Shown: one piece after another, positions 1 through 7,941 of the stretch | Position numbering within the stretch: the stretch's first letter is position 1 | How the letters are laid out: each line of letters opens with the position of its first letter | NCBI GenBank assembly: GCA_002409445.1 | Contig: DHNJ01000309.1 | Location: forward strand, 1 to 47,646 | Direction: 5' to 3' | Source: Armatimonadetes bacterium UBA5419 | Lineage (GTDB): Bacteria > Armatimonadota > UBA10988 | DNA length: 47,646 bases | Program-made: the position numbers and the translations under genes | Notes under the pieces: model-generated | Seen by the model: only the letters and a program-made list of their open reading frames with translations | Databases searched by the model: none | Told to the model about the DNA's origin: nothing

Positions 1-884
1 GCCGTCTCCAGGTGGCCGATCGCGTCGCAGCGGCCGATCGCCTGCTGCACCGCCAGCTCGGCCGTGGTCGTCAGCTCGTGCGCCCGCTCCAGGGTTGTCC
101 CCGGGGCGAACTGGATGTGAAAGTCGGCGTAGGTGTACCCGCCGCTGTCGCGACAACGCAGGTCGTGGAAGCCGACGATCTCGTCGTCTAGCAAGGCCTC
201 CAGCGCGGCCTCCGCGCGCGGGTAGGCTACGGGCCGCGCGGTCTCGATGAGGCCGCTCGCCGCCACCCGCAGCAGCCGCAGCGCATGGACCGCGACCCAG
301 CCGAGGATGACCAGACCCAGCCCCGCATCGAGCCACGGGTGATGCTGGTAGCTGTTGACGAACAGGTGGACGAGGACGGCCAGGCCGACCGCCGCGTCAA
401 GCTGCGCATGGCGGCCCGCGGCGCGCAGCGCAGGCGAGCCGATACGCCGGCCGGTCAGCAGCTGCCACCGACCAACAATGGCATTGAGCGCGATACTGGC
501 GACGAACACCACGCCGGCAGTGACCGTCAGGCGCACCGGCACCGCCGCCTGCCACTGGTGCACCGCGGCCCACGCCACGACGCCCGCGCCCGCCAGCGCC
601 AACGCCCCCTGTGCACCGACGGCGACGTGTTCGAGCGCGCGGTAGCCGAAAGGATGCACATCGTCGGCGGGCCGCCGCGCCGAGTGCAAGACGAAGAGGG
701 TCACGGTCGCCGCCGCCAGGTTGAGCAGCGGGTCAACGGTGTCAGCAAGGACCGCTAGTGAGTGGGTCAGAAACCACGCCACCAAGCGCAGCGCAACCAC
801 CGCGGCAGCCGTGGCCAGACCCAGCCAGGCGCCGCGACGCCAAACCTGGTCCTCACTCGCCTGTGCTACCTGTTGCGCCGCCAT
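1..884 (-). CDS. Cation diffusion facilitator (CDF) family transporter, C-terminal end cut by window edge
   Basis: The protein starts at ATG 884 and runs off the left edge with about 294 codons visible. It reads as a FieF/YiiP-type divalent-metal/proton antiporter of the inner membrane. After the second membrane helix comes the family signature PADDVHPFGY. Helix 5 carries the HxxxD metal pair (HAQLD), and the C-terminal cytoplasmic metal domain has HDLR, DFHIQF and a final GHLE. In helix 2 the usual DxxxD reads DPLLN, so the second transport-site Asp is Asn when aligned with my recollection of E. coli YiiP. Fe, Zn, Co or Mn are all possible substrates and the change makes prediction unsafe. 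It is divergent from the small membrane-protein gene at 959. The family call is firm; the metal is not known. Confidence 0.88.
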   Translation of the reverse strand, partial: MAAQQVAQASEDQVWRRGAWLGLATAAAVVALRLVAWFLTHSLAVLADTVDPLLNLAAATVTLFVLHSARRPADDVHPFGYRALEHVAVGAQGALALAGAGVVAWAAVHQWQAAVPVRLTVTAGVVFVASIALNAIVGRWQLLTGRRIGSPALRAAGRHAQLDAAVGLAVLVHLFVNSYQHHPWLDAGLGLVILGWVAVHALRLLRVAASGLIETARPVAYPRAEAALEALLDDEIVGFHDLRCRDSGGYTYADFHIQFAPGTTLERAHELTTTAELAVQQAIGRCDAIGHLET

Positions 885-912
885 GGTTCGGTAGTTTACA
901 CCCACCCTCGCG

Positions 913-941
913 TTGACAGGCCGTGCTCGGCCGCGCATACT
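913..941 (+). promoter_or_regulatory. Sigma70-type promoter for the 959 gene
   Basis: TTGACA at 913-918 and CATACT at 936-941 are separated by 17 bases. Transcription would begin near 948, only about 11 bases before the GTG at 959. This argues against the upstream in-frame ATG at 923, which lies inside the promoter. Confidence 0.65.
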
Positions 942-958
942 GCGGGTGGGAGCATCGC

Positions 959-1300
959 GTGTCCGGCCAACGACCCAATGCCGTCGTCCTGTCCTCCGCC
1001 TATCAGGTCCTGCTCGGCCTGATCTGGGTGTCGCAGGTCGGCGCCATGCCCAATTTGATGTACAAGCTGCTCCTGTTAAGCATCGCTGGGGGCCACTTCT
1101 ATGCCGCGGTTGGGCTCTATCTGCTGACCGAGTGGGGCCGTCAGCGCGCGGTGCAGTTCGCCCTGTTCGACATCCTGGCCGTCCTGCCCAAGCTCTTCTC
1201 CGGCCAGCTCCTGCCCTGGGGCGCCGTGCTGCAGTTGGGCATGCCGCTGTATATCCTGCATGCGCTCAACGACCGGAAGATCCGTGAGCGATTCAGCTAG
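959..1300 (+). CDS. Small integral membrane protein, function unknown
   Basis: A protein of 113 residues if translation begins at GTG 959; an in-frame ATG at 923 falls between the -35 and -10 elements and is unlikely. GGGAG at 948-952 could serve as ribosome site, though the predicted transcript start is almost on top of it. The protein is dominated by hydrophobic stretches, with two clear ones (LMYKLLLLSIAGGHF and the region around LPWGAVLQLGMPLYIL) and probably a third. It ends in a basic tail (NDRKIRERFS). I recognise no family. The next gene begins inside its 3' end, so the two are probably co-translated. Confidence 0.6.
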   Translation: MSGQRPNAVVLSSAYQVLLGLIWVSQVGAMPNLMYKLLLLSIAGGHFYAAVGLYLLTEWGRQRAVQFALFDILAVLPKLFSGQLLPWGAVLQLGMPLYILHALNDRKIRERFS

Positions 1301-1859
1301 TCCCGCCTCGCACGAACTGCTCGCCCGACGCCTCGACCTGCTCCGTGCCGCCCTCGCCGCCCGCGGTTTCCCGCGCAACCCCGAGGCCGCCGGCTTGGGC
1401 CTAGTCTCCGCCTCCGCGCTGTTGGCGCTCAGCCTTGCCGAGTCTGAGCGCGAGCTCGACCGCGTCCAGGTGACCACCGAAGCGGCGACCGACGAGACCG
1501 CCCCGCTCGAGCTGGCCGCGCGGCTGCTGCTACCCTTCGCCCAAGGGCCGCAGACCGAGGGCAACGAGACTCGCCGCGCGCTGGCCCAGCAGCTCAACGC
1601 CGCTGACGGCCCGGCCGGGCGTCTGGCCGTAGTCTGGACCTTCGTGGTCATGGCGCTGGACCTCGACTGCCTGCTAGCCCGCGACGTTGGTGCGGCGCTC
1701 AATGCGGTCAACGCCAAGGCCGCCGACGCGCTGTCGCTGGCCGCCCGTGCGCTGACCGCAGGGCTGGCGCTAACCCGTGACTCGGAGCTTCGCGCGGTCC
1801 AGGCTGACCTGGCCCGGATGTTGACGGAGTGTATCGAGGTTGGCACTATCGCCGGTTGA
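1284..1859 (+). CDS. Hypothetical helical protein, function unknown
   Basis: A protein of 191 residues from GTG 1284, with GGAAG just upstream inside the previous gene; an in-frame ATG at 1260 would add 8 residues. It overlaps the membrane-protein gene by 17 bases, which suggests translational coupling. The composition is rich in Ala, Leu, Arg and Glu and looks entirely alpha-helical, with one more hydrophobic stretch (LAVVWTFVVMALDLDCLLA) that could be a membrane or buried helix. No motif is recognisable. Its TGA stop lies within the TTGACA box of the next operon's promoter. Confidence 0.55.
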   Translation: MSDSASPASHELLARRLDLLRAALAARGFPRNPEAAGLGLVSASALLALSLAESERELDRVQVTTEAATDETAPLELAARLLLPFAQGPQTEGNETRRALAQQLNAADGPAGRLAVVWTFVVMALDLDCLLARDVGAALNAVNAKAADALSLAARALTAGLALTRDSELRAVQADLARMLTECIEVGTIAG

Positions 1860-1883
1860 CAGACCGATTCAGGGTGGCATAAT
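1856..1883 (+). promoter_or_regulatory. Promoter of the 1922-9760 operon
   Basis: TTGACA at 1856-1861 and CATAAT at 1878-1883 are spaced by 16 bases. The TGA stop of the upstream gene (1857-1859) sits inside the -35 box. Predicted start near 1890, giving a leader of about 32 bases with GAGGAA before ATG 1922. Confidence 0.65.
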
Positions 1884-1921
1884 CCGGCCCAATCGTCAGG
1901 CTCAGCACTGCCGAGGAAACC

Positions 1922-3013
1922 ATGTCTACCGCCATTGCCCACAAACTCGACCGTCTTCGCGAGCAGATGGTCCACCGCCGGCTCGATGCCCTCGCGCTGC
2001 AGCGCCTGGAGAACATCTTCTGGCTCGCTGGCGGCCTCGACGCGCATGTGGGCTTGGCCAGCGACCTCGGTATCGCAACCCTGCTCGTCGCCCCGCACGG
2101 CGCCTGGCTGGTGACGACCAACATCGAGGCGCCGCGGCTGCTCGCCGAGGAGGTGGGCGACCTGCCGTTCGAGGTTGTTGCCGTGCCCTGGCACGAGGGC
2201 AGCCTCGGCGACCGCGTGCGCAAGCTGATCGGCGCGCAGGCGAACCTCGCCTGCGACATGGCCGGCCCGGGCCAAACTACCTTCGACCTGGCGCCACTGC
2301 GCGCGCGGCTCGATGATGACGAGATCGCCACCTACCGTGCGCTCGGCGCCGACCAGGGCGCGGCCGTGGCCGAGGCGGCACTGGCCACGCGCCCGGGCGA
2401 CAGCGAGTTTGTCTGCGCGGGGCGCCTCGCCCAGGCCATGCTCGCCCGCGGTATCACGCCGACGGTGATCCTGGTCGCGGCCGACGAACGTATCGCCCAG
2501 TTCCGCCACCCGATCCCCACCGACCTCACGGTCGAGCGCGCCGCCATGCTCGTCGGCGGCGGCCGGCGGCGCGGGCTCATTGTCTCCGTCTCGCGGCTGG
2601 TGCACTTCGGCCCGCTACCCGCCGACCTGCGCCGTCGGCACGACGCGGTTACGGCGGTGGACGCCACATTCATCGCCGCCACCCGGCCCGGTGCCTCGGT
2701 CGCCCAGATCTTCGCCGCGGGCCAAGCCGCCTACGCGGCCGCCGGTTTCCCCGACGAGTGGCGCTTTCACCATCAGGGCGGGGCCACGGGCTACACCGGC
2801 CGCGACTACCGCGCCACACCCAGCAGCCCGCACGTGGTCGCGCCGAACCAAGCCTTCGCCTGGAACCCCAGCATCGCCGGGACCAAGTCCGAGGACACCA
2901 TCCTGGCCCTGGCCACCGGCCCCGAGATCCTCTCGGCCAGTCCCGACTGGCCGCTGGTCGAGCACACCGTCGATGGCCTGACCCTCGGCCGGCCGGACCT
3001 GGTGGTGCTTTGA
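1922..3013 (+). CDS. M24 (aminopeptidase P/creatinase-fold) protein with degenerate metal site
   Basis: The protein has 363 residues, starts at ATG 1922 behind GAGGAA, and has the two-domain layout of proline peptidases. The N-terminal creatinase-like half is residues 1-125; the pita-bread half follows from about 130 (DDDEIATYRALGADQGAAVAEAA). In active M24 enzymes the metals are held by Asp, Asp, His, Glu, Glu. Here the DxGxxxxGYxxDxTR segment reads VGGGRRRGLIVSVSRLVHFG. The His block is FHHQGGATGYTGRDY, and the first Glu (EPG) is Asn (WNP). Only the last Glu (SEDT) is clearly kept. Classical peptidase activity is therefore doubtful; it may be a binding protein or use another chemistry. It overlaps the next gene at ATGA and heads the sensor-kinase and envelope operon. 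Confidence 0.75.
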   Translation: MSTAIAHKLDRLREQMVHRRLDALALQRLENIFWLAGGLDAHVGLASDLGIATLLVAPHGAWLVTTNIEAPRLLAEEVGDLPFEVVAVPWHEGSLGDRVRKLIGAQANLACDMAGPGQTTFDLAPLRARLDDDEIATYRALGADQGAAVAEAALATRPGDSEFVCAGRLAQAMLARGITPTVILVAADERIAQFRHPIPTDLTVERAAMLVGGGRRRGLIVSVSRLVHFGPLPADLRRRHDAVTAVDATFIAATRPGASVAQIFAAGQAAYAAAGFPDEWRFHHQGGATGYTGRDYRATPSSPHVVAPNQAFAWNPSIAGTKSEDTILALATGPEILSASPDWPLVEHTVDGLTLGRPDLVVL

Positions 3014-4566
3014 TGCCCACCCTCCGCCGCGCCGTGGGTGACAGCCACGACACGATCCCCGTCGCACCCGGCGAGGGATGGTCCGTCCCCGACGCAGCGA
3101 TGGAGGCCACGCTGCGCCTGGGTGGGCTCGCCGCCTGCCGGCGGTTGGTCCGCGAGGGCGACTGGCTTGTCAGCATCAGCCAGCCCGACGGGCTCCAACT
3201 GCCGCTGGCGGACTCGCTGGCCGGCAGCTGCGCCACCAGCGCGCGCGCCGTTCTAGGCAATCTTGACGAGCGTCGTCTCCACGCGCGCGAGCGGGCCATG
3301 CTGGTCGAGTCTGGTGCCGATTACTTGCTTGCTGTCCCGGTCGTCCGCCGGCGCGACGAGGCGCCCTGCGGCGTCGTGGTCGGCCTGCGCAGAGCGCCGC
3401 TAGGGCCTGGTTCGGGCGAGGATTCGCGGCACGCACTAGTCTTGTTGGCCGAGTTGTTGGCCCAGGGGCTGCGCCTGCACGAGTCCCAGGCCCGCTGGCG
3501 CGAGGCGCACGCCGAGGCGGTGCAGGCGCGCGGTGAGGCCGAGGGTATCCTCCACGGCGTGCGTGCGCCGGCGCTCGTCCTGACAGCCGATTGCCGCCTC
3601 CACGACGCCAACCGCGCGGCCGAGGTCCTCCTCGGCTTCCACCTGCCGCGCTCCCGCGGCAAGGAGATCACCGAGGTCATCGAAGACCACGCGGTGGCCC
3701 AAGTACTGATCGAGGCCAGCGATGGCGGCACCGGCCAGACGCCGCTGATCCACGTCCAGCGCCCCCAGGAAGCGACCTACGAGGTGCGCCTCACGCCGGT
3801 CTTCGATGCGCGCGGCGAGCTACACTGGAACGTCGTGGTCTTCAACGATACGACAACGCTGCGCCAAGCCGATGAGTTGAAGAGTGAGTTCCTCTCCGCC
3901 GTCAGCCACGAGCTACGCACGCCGCTGACCAGCATCAAAGCGTTCGCCTCCACCCTCCTGCGTACTGAATCGGCCAAGCCCGAAGAGCAGCGCGAGTGGC
4001 TGAAAATCATCGACCACGAGTGCGATCGGCTGACCTCGCTCGTCAACGACCTGTTGGTCATCTCCCGCTACGATACCGGCCAGCCGATCGTGCTCAGCTG
4101 GGCCAATGTCGACCTTGGGCTCCTGCTCCAGCAGATCGGTGAAGCCTACCAGGCTGGCGCCCACCGCCACACGGTCGAGTATGTCGGGCCACCGGAGGTC
4201 CACCTGGTCGCCGACGGCGATCGGCTGCGCCAAGTCTTTAGTAACCTTATCTCGAACGCAATCAAGTACTCGCCCCGCGGCGGGCCGGTACAGATCATCG
4301 TCGAGGAGACCGAGGCTGACGTCCGGGTACTGGTCCGCGACCAGGGCGTGGGCATCCGCCCGGAACACCTCAACGCCATCTTCGAGCGGTTCTATCAGGT
4401 CGACGGTGGCACCACCCGCCGCGTCGGCGGCGCGGGGCTCGGCTTGTACCTGACTCGCTTCCTCGTCGAGTCGCATGGTGGCGCAGTCTGGGCCGAGAGC
4501 GAACTGGGTAAGGGATCGACACTGGTCGTGGTCCTCCCCAAGCTCCCGCCGCTTGCGGTACAATAG
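3013..4566 (+). CDS. GAF-PAS sensor histidine kinase
   Basis: The protein has 517 residues from ATG 3013, overlapping the previous stop (ATGA). No membrane segment is visible, so it is probably a soluble sensor. Residues about 25-155 look like a GAF domain and are followed by a short helical linker. A PAS domain lies at about 180-285 (GILHGVRAPALVLTADCRL onward). The HisKA region contains SHELRTPL with the phospho-accepting His at residue 299. The ATPase domain shows the N box (NLISNAIKYSPRGG), G1 (DQGVGI) and G2 (GGAGLGLYL). All catalytic motifs are intact. No response regulator is encoded nearby. The next gene is a paralogue of similar design that lacks the His, so the two may work as a pair. 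Confidence 0.92.
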   Translation: MPTLRRAVGDSHDTIPVAPGEGWSVPDAAMEATLRLGGLAACRRLVREGDWLVSISQPDGLQLPLADSLAGSCATSARAVLGNLDERRLHARERAMLVESGADYLLAVPVVRRRDEAPCGVVVGLRRAPLGPGSGEDSRHALVLLAELLAQGLRLHESQARWREAHAEAVQARGEAEGILHGVRAPALVLTADCRLHDANRAAEVLLGFHLPRSRGKEITEVIEDHAVAQVLIEASDGGTGQTPLIHVQRPQEATYEVRLTPVFDARGELHWNVVVFNDTTTLRQADELKSEFLSAVSHELRTPLTSIKAFASTLLRTESAKPEEQREWLKIIDHECDRLTSLVNDLLVISRYDTGQPIVLSWANVDLGLLLQQIGEAYQAGAHRHTVEYVGPPEVHLVADGDRLRQVFSNLISNAIKYSPRGGPVQIIVEETEADVRVLVRDQGVGIRPEHLNAIFERFYQVDGGTTRRVGGAGLGLYLTRFLVESHGGAVWAESELGKGSTLVVVLPKLPPLAVQ

Positions 4567-4588
4567 CCACGCCAAGGACCGACAACCC

Positions 4589-6310
4589 ATGGTGGACCAA
4601 GCACCGGATAGATTCGACCCGAGCAGCGGCATGCCTGCCGATGTGCCGAGCCTGCAGCAGGAGGTTACCCGCCTGCGGCACGAGATTGACCGCTTGCGTA
4701 ACGAGCTGGCGGCGCGACTCGAGGGCGGCGAGAAGGAAAGCCTGGCGATTGCCGAGGGCACGCTCTTCATCTCCGAGATCGAAGTGCGCAAGGCCGTCGC
4801 CCGCCAGATCCGCCACGGCTCCCGTCTGCTTGGCGCGTCCAAGTGCGTCTACCTGCTCCACGACGGCAAGACCGAGCTCGCCGCCCAGCGCCCCGCGCTA
4901 GGCCTCGACGAGGAGGAGCTAGCCGCCTTCCGCACAACCGTCGGCCGCGGCATCTCGGGTGAGGTCTTCCGCACCCGCAAGCCCGTCCGTGTCGATAATG
5001 TCGCCGACGACCCCCGGGCGGGCGAGGAGCCCCTAACCCGTGTCGGCGCCGAAAACGGCATCTGCGTCCCCCTGCTCCTGCAAATCCGTGACGAAGAGAA
5101 CCGCGTTATCGACTCGCGGGCGATCGGTGTGCTGTGGGTGCTCAACAGCCGCGCCGGCCGCTTCACCGCCGATGATGAGCGCCTGCTGACCGTCTTCGCC
5201 CGACAGGTCGCCTCGGTCGTCGGTACTGCTGACTACCTGGCCAAGCTGATGGGCCAGAACCAGCAGATGATCAGCACCCTGGAGAACCTGCCCGCGGGCA
5301 TCATCTTCGTCGGCGAGGACGATCGCATCCGCCTGATGAACAGCGCCGCGCGTACCCTCTTCGGGCTGCCCGAGGGTCGAGGCATCGGCGACGCCTACTA
5401 CCGCGTCATCGAGCACAACCGCACCTGTGAGGTGCTCAACGCCTGCATGCGCGAGAACGAAGACAAAGGCGCCGAGGAGCAGTTCGAAATCCAGGGCGAG
5501 GAGCGCATCATCCAGATCCAGGCCGCGCGCGTCCGCGGCAGCAGCGAGGATCTCAACGGTGTGGTCGCGGTCCTCGACGATGTGACCGAGGTCCACCGCC
5601 TGAACCAGATGAAGCAGGAGTTCGTCTCCACCTTCACCTCCGAACTGCTCGGGCCAGTCGCGGCCATCAGTGGCTTCTCCAACATGATGCAGGCCACCGC
5701 CGGCCAGTTCCCTGCGCCGATGCGCGCCGAGATCCACGGCATCGTCGGCGCCGAGTGTGATCGCCTGCGCCGCCATATCCAGGATCTGCTCAACGTCCCG
5801 CGCGTCGAGCACGGCATCCGCCCGCACCTCAACCTCAGCAGCTTTAGCTTCGGCGACATGGTCCGCCGCGTCGTCCAGCGCGAGTCCTCGCTCAACCTCC
5901 TGCATAACTACGTGGTCGAGGTCGAGCAGGATATGCCGCGTGTCTACGGCGACGAGGCACGGCTCGAAGGCGTCGCCTATAACCTGGTGAGCAACGCGGC
6001 CCGCTACAGCCCCGACGGCGGCCAGGTCACCGTTCGCGTCTACACCCAGGACGGGACCGCGCGGGTCGCGGTCAGCGACCAGGGCGTGGGCATCCCCGCC
6101 GAGCAGATCGACGAGGTCTGGCGGCGCTTTGCCCGCGTCAAACATGACGACGAGCGCGTCCAGCACGGCCGCGGCCTTGGCCTGTTCATCTCCCGGTTCT
6201 TCGTCGGGCTCCACAACGGCCAGATGGGCGTTGACAGCGAGGTTGGCAAGGGCTCGACCTTCTGGTTCTGGGTCCCCGTCGAAGGACCGACTGACAACGG
6301 GACCGTCTAG
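4589..6310 (+). CDS. GAF-PAS histidine kinase-like protein lacking the phospho-accepting His
   Basis: The protein has 573 residues from ATG 4589, 22 bases after the first kinase, with AAGGA about 11 bases upstream. It starts with a coiled-coil-like helix (LQQEVTRLRHEIDRLRNEL), then a GAF domain (about 55-220, with GRGISGEVFRTRKPVRVDNV). A PAS domain follows (about 230-335), then a dimerisation domain and an ATPase domain with NLVSNAARYSPDGG, DQGVGI and HGRGLGLFI. Where the first kinase has VSHELRTPL this one has FTSELLGPV, so Ser351 replaces the His. The ATP-binding boxes look intact. It therefore probably cannot autophosphorylate in the usual way and may bind ATP and signal by allostery or heterodimerisation. 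The domain calls are solid; the role is inferred. Confidence 0.88.
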   Translation: MVDQAPDRFDPSSGMPADVPSLQQEVTRLRHEIDRLRNELAARLEGGEKESLAIAEGTLFISEIEVRKAVARQIRHGSRLLGASKCVYLLHDGKTELAAQRPALGLDEEELAAFRTTVGRGISGEVFRTRKPVRVDNVADDPRAGEEPLTRVGAENGICVPLLLQIRDEENRVIDSRAIGVLWVLNSRAGRFTADDERLLTVFARQVASVVGTADYLAKLMGQNQQMISTLENLPAGIIFVGEDDRIRLMNSAARTLFGLPEGRGIGDAYYRVIEHNRTCEVLNACMRENEDKGAEEQFEIQGEERIIQIQAARVRGSSEDLNGVVAVLDDVTEVHRLNQMKQEFVSTFTSELLGPVAAISGFSNMMQATAGQFPAPMRAEIHGIVGAECDRLRRHIQDLLNVPRVEHGIRPHLNLSSFSFGDMVRRVVQRESSLNLLHNYVVEVEQDMPRVYGDEARLEGVAYNLVSNAARYSPDGGQVTVRVYTQDGTARVAVSDQGVGIPAEQIDEVWRRFARVKHDDERVQHGRGLGLFISRFFVGLHNGQMGVDSEVGKGSTFWFWVPVEGPTDNGTV

Positions 6311-6331
6311 CTCACTCTAAGGATTGGCATC

Positions 6332-6781
6332 ATGCGCATTGCCTTCGGCTCGGATCATGCTGGCTATAGCCTCAAGGAAAGCCTCCTGAGCCAGTTCGAG
6401 GACCTCGAGGTCGAGGACTTCGGCACCTATAGCGAGGCCAGCTGCGACTACCCCGATGTCGCGCACAAGGTCAGTAGTGCCGTCGTCGCCGGCGAATGCG
6501 ACCTCGGCGTGCTCGTCTGCGGGACCGGCGTCGGCATGGCTATCGCCGCCAACAAGATCCGCGGCGCGCGCGCGGTGGCCTGCTCCGACACCTACACCGC
6601 CCGCCTCTCGCGCGACCACAACAACGCCAACATCCTCTGCCTCGGCGCGCGGGTCGTCGGCCCCGGCCTGGCCGCGGAAGTGCTCCGCGCCTGGCTCGGC
6701 ACCCCGTTCTCGGACGACAGCCGGCACGTGCGCCGCCTAGCCAAGATCGCCGACCTTGAGGCGTCGGAGGAGGGCCTGTGA
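6332..6781 (+). CDS. rpiB: Ribose-5-phosphate isomerase B
   Basis: The protein has 149 residues, the usual RpiB length, from ATG 6332 with AAGGA upstream. It interconverts ribose 5-phosphate and ribulose 5-phosphate in the pentose-phosphate pathway. Diagnostic motifs are GSDHAGY at the N-terminus, CGTGVGM with the catalytic Cys and anion hole, and SRDHNNANILCLGARVVG. Its stop overlaps the start of wecB (GTGA), so the pair is translationally coupled. Homologues also act on other aldose phosphates (allose, galactose 6-phosphate), but this compact single-subunit form fits RpiB. Confidence 0.95.
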   Translation: MRIAFGSDHAGYSLKESLLSQFEDLEVEDFGTYSEASCDYPDVAHKVSSAVVAGECDLGVLVCGTGVGMAIAANKIRGARAVACSDTYTARLSRDHNNANILCLGARVVGPGLAAEVLRAWLGTPFSDDSRHVRRLAKIADLEASEEGL

Positions 6782-7941
6782 GCAAGCCGCTACACTGCTT
6801 GGTGTCGTTTGGCACCCGGCCCGAGGCCGTCAAGATGGCCCCGCTCATCCGCGCGCTGCGCGCTCGCCCCAACCTCTTCCGTGTCACCACCCTGGTCACC
6901 GCGCAGCACCGCGAGATGGTCGACCAGGTGCTCCAGGTCTTCAACCTGCCCGTCGATCATGACCTGAATCTGATGCAGCCGGGCCAGACCCTGCCCGACC
7001 TGACCGCGCGCGTCATCACAAATGTCACCCCGGTCCTGCAGGCCGAGCGCCCCGACCTGGTCCTCGTCCAGGGCGACACGACCACGGTTCTCGCCAGCGC
7101 GCTCGCTGCCTTCTACGAGGGCCTGACCGTCGGACACGTCGAGGCGGGCCTGCGCACGGCGACCCTCTACGACCCGTTCCCCGAGGAGATGAACCGCCGG
7201 CTGACGACGCGGCTGGCTTCGCTGCACTTCGCCGCGACCTCCTGGTCGGCCGATAACCTGGCCGCCGAGGGCGTCACGCAAGGCGTCTACATCACGGGCA
7301 ACACCGTCATCGACGCGCTGCAGAGCGTCGCCCGTGAGGACTTGCCGCTGCCCGCGGGTGTGACCGAAGCCGACCTCGAGGGCCGCCGTCTGCTGCTGAC
7401 CACCGCGCACCGCCGCGAGAATCTCGGCGAGCCGCTGAGCGACATCTGCCACGCGCTGGCCGACCTGGCCCGCCGGCACGAGGACGTGGTCATCGTCTAC
7501 GCCATGCACCGCAACCCGCGCGTGCGCGAGACGGTCCAGGCCATCCTCGGCAGCGAGCCGCGCGTCGTGCTTATCGAGCCGCCGGACTACTTCCTCTTCG
7601 TCGGCCTCCTGCGCCGCGCCGCGCTGGTCCTCACGGACTCGGGCGGCATCCAGGAGGAGGCGCCCGCGCTGGGCAAGCCGGTGCTGGTCCTGCGCCGCAC
7701 GACCGAGCGGCCCGAGGGCGTCGACGCCGGCACCGCGCAGCTCGTCGGCACCAACCGCGCCGCGATCGTCGCGGCCGCCAGCCTGCTGCTCGACCGGCCC
7801 GAGGCCTACGACGCGATGGCCCGCGCGGTCAACCCGTACGGTGACGGCAAGGCCGCCGAGCGCATCGCCGACGCGATCGCCTACCACTTCCAGCGCGCGC
7901 CCGCGCCCCGGCCGTTCGGCGTGGGCGGGAGCAGCGCATGA
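6778..7941 (+). CDS. wecB: UDP-N-acetylglucosamine 2-epimerase (non-hydrolysing)
   Basis: The protein has 387 residues from GTG 6778, overlapping rpiB by 4 bases. It converts UDP-GlcNAc to UDP-ManNAc for surface polysaccharide or secondary wall polymers. Family hallmarks are FGTRPEAVKMAPL near the N-terminus, QGDTTT, HVEAGLRT, FPEEMNRR, TAHRRENLG and TDSGGIQEEA. The length and the complete active-site set fit an active enzyme. It lies between rpiB and uppP, in a cell-envelope context. Confidence 0.95.
   Translation: MSKPLHCLVSFGTRPEAVKMAPLIRALRARPNLFRVTTLVTAQHREMVDQVLQVFNLPVDHDLNLMQPGQTLPDLTARVITNVTPVLQAERPDLVLVQGDTTTVLASALAAFYEGLTVGHVEAGLRTATLYDPFPEEMNRRLTTRLASLHFAATSWSADNLAAEGVTQGVYITGNTVIDALQSVAREDLPLPAGVTEADLEGRRLLLTTAHRRENLGEPLSDICHALADLARRHEDVVIVYAMHRNPRVRETVQAILGSEPRVVLIEPPDYFLFVGLLRRAALVLTDSGGIQEEAPALGKPVLVLRRTTERPEGVDAGTAQLVGTNRAAIVAAASLLLDRPEAYDAMARAVNPYGDGKAAERIADAIAYHFQRAPAPRPFGVGGSSA

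Noticed and set aside
1076..2605. Long minus-strand open frame opposite the small unknown genes and the M24 gene
   Set aside because: It crosses three plus-strand genes, promoters and stops, has shadow-type Arg/Ala/Gly-rich composition and no recognisable domain; high GC makes such frames common.
4558..4563. TACAAT at the end of the first kinase as a promoter for the second
   Set aside because: No -35 at a workable distance and no TGn extension; read-through from the operon promoter is simpler.
5033..6214. 393-codon minus-strand frame opposite the kinase-like gene
   Set aside because: It is a shadow of a gene with clear kinase motifs; its Asp/Val/Ala repetitiveness comes from the opposite strand.
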